From Arachis hypogaea (taxonomy: Eukaryota; Streptophyta; Magnoliopsida; Fabales; Fabaceae): a stretch of DNA of 64,000 nt. This document shows, piece by piece, positions 56,743 to 64,000 of this stretch. The notes below the pieces were generated by a model that saw only the letters and a program-made list of their open reading frames with translations, was not told the DNA's origin and did not search any database. The translations under genes were made by a program, and so were the position numbers. Positions within the stretch are counted from its first letter, which is position 1. The number at the start of each line of letters is the position of its first letter. Where the stretch lies: positions 146,202,699 to 146,266,698 of the forward strand of contig NC_092050.1 of assembly GCF_003086295.3 (NCBI RefSeq). Reading direction: 5' to 3'.

Positions 56743-57606
56743 TTATTCTTTATCACTAGCAGCTTCAGCTATTAGCCTAAAAGTTGGAATAGCTAGCAAG
56801 TGTGTAGTTCTTGGTATAGTGACGCCAAATGTTTCATTCATGTCTAATTCATCACAAGACATGCCAAAAGGGAGCTGCCAGTTAAAGCAATGCACCAACT
56901 GAGCCACAACAAACTTGATAGTTGCAAATCCCAATTGAGCTCCAGGGCACCCTCTTCGACCAGAACCAAATGGTATGAATCTAAAGTCACCTCCAAGAAT
57001 GTCTACATTATCATGTTCGAATCTCTCTGGATAGAACTTCTCTGCATTTTCTGACCAAACTCTTGGATCCCTTCCAATTGCCCATGCGTTTATTATGATT
57101 TGTGTATTTCTTTTTATGTAATAACCTTCAATAACGACGTCGTTTCGAGACACATGAGGCACTAACAAAGGTGCAACTGGGTATAATCTTAAGGTCTCTT
57201 TCACAACCATATCCAAATAAGGCATATTCTCTATTTCATTCTCTTCAACTTGTTTGTTAATTCCTCCGACTGCATGTTGTATCTCGTGTTGAAGTTTCTT
57301 CATCACATTAGGATGCTTTAGTAGCTCTGACATAACCCATTCAATTGCCGAAGTTGATGTTTCATATGCTGCACCAATCATGTCCATCATAACAGCCTTG
57401 ATGTCATTTCTTGTCAGAACGTGTTTGTGTTGTTCTTCATCAGGATCCATGGGTTGATCCAAAAATGATAGCAATATGTCAACAAAATCCTTTTTCTGTG
57501 GACTATTATCATCATCATCGTAGTTGGTATTCTGATGATCTTCAATAATATGCTCCAGTGCCTCGTTAATTGGCTTTCTTAATTTATTTACTTTCTTTCT
57601 TATTCC
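56743..57606 (-). CDS. Cytochrome P450, CYP736A-like, last exon
   Basis: The 287-codon exon is fully open. It starts at 57606 after an intron AG (TTTTTCAG) with GIRKKVNKL and ends with a TAA. Visible P450 landmarks: I-helix AAYETSTSAIEW (the A/G-G-x-D/E-T-T/S oxygen-binding motif), K-helix KETLRLYP (ExxR), PERF motif FYPERFEHD, and heme loop FGSGRRGCPGAQ with the cysteine that binds heme iron. The MPYLDMVVKE and FIPFGSGRRG context and the ending (HCFNWQLPFGMS) match CYP71-clan proteins, best CYP736A12-like. These are ER-membrane monooxygenases; the substrate cannot be told. All key residues are present. It joins the exon at 62313-62684 in phase 0. Confidence 0.92.
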   Translation of the reverse strand, partial: GIRKKVNKLRKPINEALEHIIEDHQNTNYDDDDNSPQKKDFVDILLSFLDQPMDPDEEQHKHVLTRNDIKAVMMDMIGAAYETSTSAIEWVMSELLKHPNVMKKLQHEIQHAVGGINKQVEENEIENMPYLDMVVKETLRLYPVAPLLVPHVSRNDVVIEGYYIKRNTQIIINAWAIGRDPRVWSENAEKFYPERFEHDNVDILGGDFRFIPFGSGRRGCPGAQLGFATIKFVVAQLVHCFNWQLPFGMSCDELDMNETFGVTIPRTTHLLAIPTFRLIAEAASDKE

Positions 57607-58082
57607 CTGAAAAAGATAATAGCTAGTTAGTATTTATGTGTTTGCAAGTCTTTTTTTGTTTTTTTTTCAAGAAAATTCAGAACCTGCAAGTTTTTCGTTG
57701 AGCATGGAGAGATATGTTTGTAAGTTTGTATAAACAAAAATTAAACATATTATATTTGATTATAATATGAATTTAATTTTAAAAATTTTACATTTTTTTT
57801 AGCAAAGATAAAAGACTTAAACTCACAACCTCTTAAGTGAGTAGGGAGAGATTATGTCATTTGAGCTATTATTCATTAGATTTTATTGACCGTTTGAATA
57901 ATCATTAAAAATAATCGATATAATTGAACGAAAAAATCTTATAATATATTTTTTAATAAATTTTTAAAAAATTTTAAAATTATCTTAAAAATTTAATTTA
58001 ATTAATTTATGTTCTTATAATCTGAATTAAGCTTCAATTTTACCGTATCAGTTAATTATTAACAGTTAAAATTAAATCAAAA

Positions 58083-58880
58083 TTCATTTACCGACTTTAT
58101 CCATATTACTACTACTACTACTACTACGCCATCATTATCATCATGATCATCATCTATCTCTCAACATCCTCAACTGTCAAGAACTTCACTAGATTCCCAT
58201 CCCATCCAACAACCGTTCTCCCTTCCTCTCCCATCCCAAATTTTGCTGCCATGGCCATCTCTGTCTCCTTTATAGCGCACTCTTTCTTTCTCACTCTTTT
58301 CCTGTCAATTTCTCCCTCCGCCTCTGACGACACTTCCTCATTCGTCCTCGTCACTACATCCCCACCTCCACCGTCGTCACTGCCTTTGCCCTTTCTTCTC
58401 ACCCCGTCATAATTCCAACTAACAACCAAATCCTAACTCCATCACCGTTTCTAGCTACAAACAAAAAATCAACACTAATAATGAGATAGAGACAAAGAGA
58501 AAGAGATCGAAGAAATAAACATATTGAAATCAAGTGCAAAAGGAAGAGCGATGAAGTTTTGCAGTGAGAGAGTGCACGTCGGAAGGGAAAGAGACAAAGA
58601 GATCAATAAAAGTTGTGGAGAGAAATAAAAAGAGAAACCATTGGAAAAAGAGGAACAAGAGAGGAGGGAGAGTAGATGCACAGTGGAGTGGGAAAAATGT
58701 GGTTTCCTGATGGGATAGAGGTTGATACTGATCTTGAAAGTGATGGTGGCCATGGCTGAGGGGTGAGGTGGGTGGCGTGGTGGTGTGATGGGGTGAGGGG
58801 GAGAGAAAAAGAAGGATGTACCCATGATGAAGATGATAATGATGTATGTAAGGGCGAAGTAAAATTTGTAAAAGAATTGA
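58083..58880. other. C/T-rich and G/A-rich block in the P450 intron
   Basis: 58105-58128 is an (ACT)n run, followed by a plus-strand C/T-rich segment (58140-58400) and a G/A-rich segment (58470-58820). The ends (ATCATTATCATCATGATCATC and ATGATGAAGATGATAATGATG) are partly inverted. It could be an unclassified foldback transposon; no domain is found in its frames. Confidence 0.4.
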
Positions 58881-59236
58881 CTTAACATTTACTCTTAAAG
58901 AATTAAAATTTATTTTAAGTGTTAGAAAAAAAAAAGATTGAATCAAATAAAATACGAGTTTAATTTTAATGAATGAATACTATAATATGTTTTATATTTA
59001 TTTTATTGGATAATTATCTACGTGATTAATAAAAAAAATAAAATTCTGAAAATCAAATTGATTATAGAATTGTTTTAATTATTAATCTATTGCTTTAGTG
59101 ATTTAACTAGTTTAATTATAATTCAATCGAAATACATAAAAAAATACACAAAACTAAAAATATAACATCATTCAAATTAAAATTTTATAATTTTATTTAA
59201 GTATAACACAAAAATAAAAAAATAAAAGAAATATTC

Positions 59237-59237
<1 letters not shown>

Positions 59238-59283
<46 letters not shown>
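59238..59283 (+). repeat. (AAT)n microsatellite
   Basis: About 15 ATA/AAT units in the P450 intron. Confidence 0.95.
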
Positions 59284-59286
<3 letters not shown>

Positions 59287-59589
59287 GGTAAATCCAACGT
59301 AATGGCACATTAGAAAATAGATTCTTTTAATTGAAAGACAAATTATAATAAAAAATATAAATCAAATATAATGACAAGTTATAAAACAGAGATTTCGTTT
59401 AATATTTTTTATAGCATATTTTTATGTTAAATGTTATATTATATGATTTTTGATAAAAAAAAATGTATGATATTATTTTATATTAATATCTCAAGGATAA
59501 ATCTAATTAATACAAAATATATATATTAAAAATACAAGTCTTATTCTTGTCATAAAAAAATCTTATGTAAATAATAATAAAAAAATCAT

Positions 59590-59790
59590 TCCTATGAAGC
59601 ACGGACACTTCGCAAAGTTGTCGTGTCCGCATGTTGGACACATTTTGGACACGACACTCACCGATACTCGTTCGACACGCGTGTCTGTTGTATCCAACTG
59701 TATCTTAATAAAAAATAAAATATTCTTCTCCGGGCACATCTAGACACACCTAAATATTATCACGTATCAGCGTGTCCAGTCTTATTCTTA
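59590..59790. repeat. Dispersed-repeat-like segment rich in GGACAC
   Basis: The segment contains many variants of GGACAC, CGTGTCC and CGACACGCGTGTC (GAAGCACGGACACTTCGC, GTCGTGTCCGC, GGACACGACACTC). Similar sequences are common dispersed repeats in legumes as I remember them. No ends were found. Confidence 0.5.
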
Positions 59791-59800
59791 ACATATATTC

Positions 59801-59970
59801 TTAAAATAAATTTAGATATAGTATATATTATTATTTGTTAAAACAAAAAAATATTTTAAATACTTGATATAATTAAAATAAGACATTAAAATAAATTTAG
59901 ATATAGTATATATTATTATTTGTTAAAACAAAAAAATATTTTAAATACTTGATATAATTAAAATAAGACA
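59801..59970 (+). repeat. Perfect 85-bp tandem duplication
   Basis: Two 85-bp units starting TTAAAATAAATTTAGATATA at 59801 and 59886 are identical base for base by eye. An AT-rich duplication without any difference must be recent. Confidence 0.92.
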
Positions 59971-60525
59971 TTAGGGTAGGGTTTGGACCCTACCCTAACC
60001 CTACCCGCGGGTTGAAAATTTTATTAAAACTTTACCTATCCTACCCGCGAGTTGAGAATCTCTCAACCCTAACCCTACCCGCACCCTAAAATTCTAAACC
60101 CTACCCTACGCTACCCTACCTGCAGATATATCAAATTTTTTTAAAGTAAATATAAAATTCAATCATTTCGAATTTTATACATATTAATAACAAAAAATAA
60201 AAAACTAATGCTCCAAATTACTAAATTAACTAACTAGTTTTAGTGGTTGTTCACTTATTGTAAGTCATTACATAAGGGAGGTTGTAGGTTCAACTCTCAA
60301 TTCCTTTACTATATACCTAATTTTTATAAAATATGTGTTATATATGAGATGCGGGTAAGGTAGGGTAGAGTACATCCTAAACCCGTACCTGGCCTACCCT
60401 ACCCGCAGGCATACCCAAACCGTACCCTACCCTACCCGCGACGGATCGGGTAGCCTACCCTACCTGAACGGGTTGGACCGGATTGGGTAACCGCGGGTAG
60501 GGTATGAATTGCCGGCCCTAAGTGA
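59971..60525. repeat. CCCTA-rich repeat in the P450 intron
   Basis: Clusters of CTACCC, TACCCTACCC and GCGGGTAGGG (both strands) occur at 59971-60130 and 60350-60525 around an AT-rich middle. The right end (GAATTGCCGGCCCTA) looks like a MITE end, but no matching left end is visible. The units are five-base or irregular, so this is not telomere repeat. Confidence 0.6.
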
Positions 60526-61042
60526 GGAAGGGGAATGGCATATTTCTGACTTGTGTATGCCATTCATTTTAGGAAATTTAGAATTTTATTAATTTTTGTT
60601 TTTTTAAGTGGTTAACTATCCATTTAATACCCGAAAGATTTAGTTGCTGACAAATAAAAATCTTAAAAGATGTTATCAATAAAATAAGTTTAAATAATTT
60701 GAAAATGTGACAAAAATAACTAATAATTATTTATTTTTATAAGTGACAAAAAACTTTGTATTTAGCAAATTAATTTATTCATTTGATCTAAATTTTTGTG
60801 ATAATATTTGAATAAATATTTAAAATGGGTAAAAAAAATTCGGAACAAAATTTGATTCTAAGTTTTTTTTTTTTTTTTTTAAAATATGCAATCCACAATA
60901 AGAAAACTTTTTAAAAACTTTAACTTGACATAAAATTACTAAATTTTAAAGATGAAAAAATCTTATTTTTCTAATAATGATTGCAAATTTTTTTATCAAA
61001 ATTTGATCTCTAAAGTCTTTTTTTAGAATATATATTTAATAT

Positions 61043-61450
61043 CTAGTTTTTTTTTTGTCATATTTTTAAATATTTCGGAAGCTTATTTGTTATTAGTATT
61101 TTTCGAGTTCTCTTTGTCAGTAATGTATATTTTCAATACCATTTTAATAGTTTTCTCTTTTTCTTAAATTCAACTATAAAATGATGTCGTTTAGAGTATT
61201 TGTAATTAAGAAATTGGACAGATTTAAGTAGGTTTGACCTATTTAATATTTAATTCTTTTTGTCATATTTTTAAAATTTTCAAAGACTTATTTGCATTTT
61301 TTGAGTTATTTTTGTTAGTAGTGTATATTTTTAAATATCATTTTAGAAATTTATTATTTTTTTTTAAATTTAACCCTAAAATGATATCGTTTAGAATATT
61401 TGTAAAAAATCGAACGGATTTCGATGAAGTCTGACCTATTAATATTTGGT
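61043..61450 (+). repeat. Diverged tandem duplication of about 200 bp
   Basis: GTCATATTTTTAAA occurs at 61057 and 61262, AAATGATGTCGTTTAGAGTA and AAATGATATCGTTTAGAATA about 200 bases apart, and a TTTGACCTATT / TCTGACCTATT phrase ends each copy. The units have diverged by substitutions and short indels. Confidence 0.75.
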
Positions 61451-62312
61451 CGGTTTATCAGTTCACTAGCAATTTTTAAAATTGATGATTTAACTTATAA
61501 ACCGGTTGGATTTTTAAATCATTCTTGGTTTGACAAATTCGATATGGTTTTTAGAATATTAGAAAAATTAGTTATTTTTTTAATTTAATCTCATATGATT
61601 TGATATATGTATAAAATTATTTTATACTCAAAATATATCAAAATTAAATTTATAAAACATTAGAAGTATTTTTTCTAAAACATTAAAGATGAAAAAAATT
61701 AATTTATACTTATATTTACTTAATGACAATTTAGTGTTATAAAGGACCATTCTTCTCCATCGTAACATATATTCACTTTCGTTTAATCTTATAAAGGACC
61801 TCGATCGCCAGTCCCTCTTATCCTTTTTTTTTTTTTTTTGTCGTTTTGTTTCTTTGGTCTCATTTATTTATAGACATGAAATATTGAAATATGAATAACA
61901 AAATACAAAATTATATTTAATAGATAAAATATGAATATAGATATTGTATCGTAAGACATAAAATTAGTATATTGTATATCTTTTCTAATAAAAAAGACAA
62001 AAAAAATAATAAAAAATACAGCTATTTTTTTATTTTTTTATTATTCTTATCAATTTTTTATAATTATACTTTTATTATTATATATATATTTTAATTTTTT
62101 GTATAAAAAATAAAAATAAATTACTAAAATAATTAAATTTTTATAATTTATTTTTATATATAATTTATCATCAAATAAAATACTAAAATATTAATTTTTG
62201 TATTTTGGCATTTTATTCTTGAAACTAAACCCAGCTTCTTAGACAAAATTAAAAGAAAAGAAAAAAATTAATGCATCTTGAATTATTGTGTTGGAGGTAT
62301 TGGATTTGATAC

Positions 62313-62684
62313 CTGAAAATCAAAGATGCCAAGGATAGGCACGTAATCCGCAATATTGAAAGCTCCAGCAGAACCGACTAAGTCAACAAGGGCCTCTAAG
62401 TTGAACCTATTATTGTCATGGGTTCGACCGAATACCATCTTGTAAGTGATATTCTCAGAAAACTCCTTCAGCATCACACTAAGATTCAAAACCTCACCCG
62501 ACGCAGAAGCATTGCATAAAGACTTCACCAACATTCCCAACTCTTTCCTCCTTAAAGGACCATACATCTCAACTTTTGATCCACTCAAAAGTTGCAATGT
62601 GCACAACTTCCTCACGTGCCGCCAATACCAACCGTACTGTGCCATACCAATCCCCTTACTGCCACTGAAAAACGTCTCCACAAC
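62313..62684 (-). CDS. Cytochrome P450, CYP736A-like, middle exon
   Basis: The 124-codon exon starts VVETFFSGSKGIGMAQYGWY just after an AG (GTTGTTCAG) at 62685-62686, and ends ADYVPILGIFDFQ at a CAG/GTATCA donor. It contains the C-helix WRHVRKLC (W and R contact the heme) and the stretch up to the D-E region, as in CYP71-clan enzymes. Both exon ends are phase 0. The N-terminal part of the protein (membrane anchor, proline hinge, ..FASRP block, about 100 residues) is not upstream in this window: 62695-64000 contains a MITE and a LINE fragment instead. A start at the GTG codon at 62679 is an artefact. Confidence 0.88.
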
Positions 62685-62842
62685 CTGAACAACTCATACA
62701 CATCCAAACAACTTTGTTACATAATAATAAAATGTTTAATAACTAACAATTTTCTTTCCATGATATGTACCTATAGTTATGATAGCTATGTAATTTTAGA
62801 ATAAGTAAAAAATGTTGCTAATCCTAAAGTAATATATTTTTA

Positions 62843-63372
62843 GAGTAAATTATCGTTTTTGTCCTAACGTTTGGGGGTAAGTTCTATTTGTGTCCCTAAC
62901 ATTTAAATTGTCTTATTTGTATCCTAAATGTTTATAAAAGTGATTCAATATTATCCTACTATCAATTATGCTAACAAATCAGATTATATTTTTCAATTAT
63001 TTTCACTTGGATGTATTCATTCTCAATTAGGTCTCACTTGAATATGGTCGATTTTAATATTATACCCACTATTTGTGTTTAGATTCAATTATGTCCTTAG
63101 AAAAGTGAATTATGTAAATGTTGTAGGAATTAGTTTCAACATTTGATGAGCTATTTTTCGGAGTAGATTATCGATTCTATCACAGACATTTATATTCTAA
63201 TTTCAAGAAGAGGTTTTAAAACTCAAACTAAAGCGCTCATGATGTGTAATTGACGGCAGGATAACATTGAATCACTTTTATAAACGTTAGGGATACAAAT
63301 AGGACGATTTAAACGTTAGCGATACAAATAGGATTTATCCCAAACGTTGGGGACAAAAACGATACTTTACTC
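62843..63372. mobile_element. Intact MITE (family M2), 530 bp
   Basis: The termini GAGTAAATTATCGTTTTTGT and the complement of GAGTAAAGTATCGTTTTTGT pair over more than 120 bases. The 10-bp repeat TATATTTTTA flanks it (62833-62842, 63373-63382). Long arms with a 9-10-bp duplication fit a Mutator-like MITE. It lies just upstream (on the gene's strand) of the P450 middle exon. A second copy, split by the nested LTRs, is at 30295-38083. Confidence 0.9.
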
Positions 63373-63522
63373 TATATTTTTATTATTTAACAATAATTTT
63401 TAATTTAAAAATAAAAACATATGACTTTAATTTTAATTAAAAATATTTTTTAATTATTATTATTAATCATAAATGGTTGAGTGCGTCTAGTTTTATATGT
63501 GACAAAAAAATACCTTTAAAAC

Positions 63523-63903
63523 TTAAAGGTAAATTCTATTGCACTGCTATCAGACCGGCTATGCTTTATGGTATAGAGTGATGGGCACTCAAAGGAGAGC
63601 ACGAACATAAGTTAAGTGTAACAGAGATGAAGATGTTGAGATAGATAGATGAGTGGACATACGCAATTGGATAGAATAAGGAATGAAGATATAAGAGAGA
63701 GAGTTGGAGTAGCATCTATTATGAAAAAGATGGTAGAATCGCGTTTCAGGTGGTTCGGACATGTCAGAAGAAGATCGACAGAGCATTCAGTCAGGAGGGT
63801 GAATGAGATGGAAGATGAAAAAGAAGTGAAAGACAGAGGAAAATCTAAAAAAACTATAAAGTGGTCAAACGAGATCAACGATCTTTCTATAGACAATATA
63901 TGA
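63523..63903 (+). pseudogene. RTE-type LINE, C-terminal fragment
   Basis: In two frames the sequence reads FYCTAIRPAMLYGIE, then KLSVTEMKMLR, IRNEDIRERVGVASIMKK, and RFRWFGHVRRRSTEHSVRRV. This order (RPA.LYG.E.WA, EM.MLRW, R...I...V....I..K..E.RL.WFGHV.RR) is the C-terminal end of plant RTE-clade LINE polyproteins. Stops at 63580, 63637 and 63671 and one frameshift inactivate it. The RT core is missing (5'-truncation is normal for LINEs). It ends with a TGA at 63901, then AT-rich sequence to the window edge. Confidence 0.8.
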
Positions 63904-64000
63904 TAGAATTTAATGACGCTGTTTGTTCATATAACTGACATTATCTAGTGGGATAAAACTTTGTTGTTATTTGTTTGTATTAAAATTGTTTATTCATTAT

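Larger units (their letters stand above)
57607..62312 (-). other. Long P450 intron (4.7 kb) filled with repeats
   Basis: The intron lies between two phase-0 exons with normal GT (62312-62311, minus) and AG (57608-57607) ends. CYP736A-type introns are usually a few hundred bases to 1-2 kb, so this one is expanded. It holds the simple repeats and tandem duplications listed separately, and unassigned open frames at 58143-58946 in a C/T-rich then G/A-rich block, which look like repeat and not exons. Confidence 0.75.

Noticed and set aside
58475..58946. Two overlapping minus-strand frames of about 137 codons in the P450 intron
   Set aside because: Ser/Phe/Leu/Pro-rich composition from a G/A-rich plus-strand block, no domain, no splice logic relative to the P450.
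59971..60525. Interstitial telomere repeat
   Set aside because: The repeated phrases are CTACCC and GGGTA in irregular arrangement, not runs of the plant telomere unit CCCTAAA, and they occur on both strands.
62679..62681. P450 start codon at the beginning of the exon
   Set aside because: The codon is GTG inside the conserved VVETFF stretch after a good intron acceptor, and the usual N-terminal 100 residues are missing, so it is an internal exon start.

Overview
The window is repeat-dense, AT-rich nuclear DNA from a flowering plant. The repeat families (Athila-type LTR with an Asp-tRNA primer site, long solo LTRs, CACTA and Mutator elements, small MITEs) and the CYP736A-like P450 look like a legume, and from memory they fit peanut (Arachis) best. 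That species call was not tested by any search. Almost everything is transposon or decayed gene. I see no tRNA, rRNA or CRISPR. The only host gene without visible damage is a partial P450.

Layout, left to right. 1-2807: the start of an Athila-like LTR element on the minus strand, inserted in an L1-type LINE. 2808-7503: that LINE, itself split by a 1.5 kb solo LTR (4802-6313) with a perfect 5-bp target duplication. 7504-17914: a host-like cluster of a B3-domain gene remnant, an RPA70-like (OB-fold) pseudogene with about eleven exons, and a second B3 gene whose second exon is cut by a 3.1 kb solo LTR. 18105-24880: a decayed LINE, an old MITE and mostly featureless AT-rich DNA. 24880-25942: a minisatellite-bearing repeat and a small hAT-like MITE.

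26332-30052: a CACTA deletion derivative that keeps two transposase-associated domains but lacks the core. 30295-38083: a MITE holding a minus-strand solo LTR, which in turn holds a plus-strand solo LTR of the same family, so that about 3.5 kb arms face each other as an inverted repeat. 38694-39991: a Mutator-like element with long terminal repeats. 40078-43727: a second CACTA-type element with hairpin-rich ends and a possible captured bHLH fragment. 43731-46202: the N-terminal part of a MULE transposase and a foldback element.

48429-55610: a decayed minus-strand Copia element with both LTRs, PBS, PPT and TGTTT duplications, itself carrying a solo LTR of the same family as the one in the LINE. 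56743-62684: two exons of a minus-strand CYP736A-like P450 separated by a 4.7 kb intron full of repeats; its N-terminal coding part is not in the window. 62843-63903: an intact copy of the MITE that hosts the nested LTRs, then the tail of an RTE-type LINE.

The main story is layering. Five solo LTRs, each with a recognisable target duplication, let several older elements be read as if the insertions were absent. There is no operon-like cooperation between genes here. The B3-RPA-B3 neighbourhood is the only group of host-type genes that may share a history.
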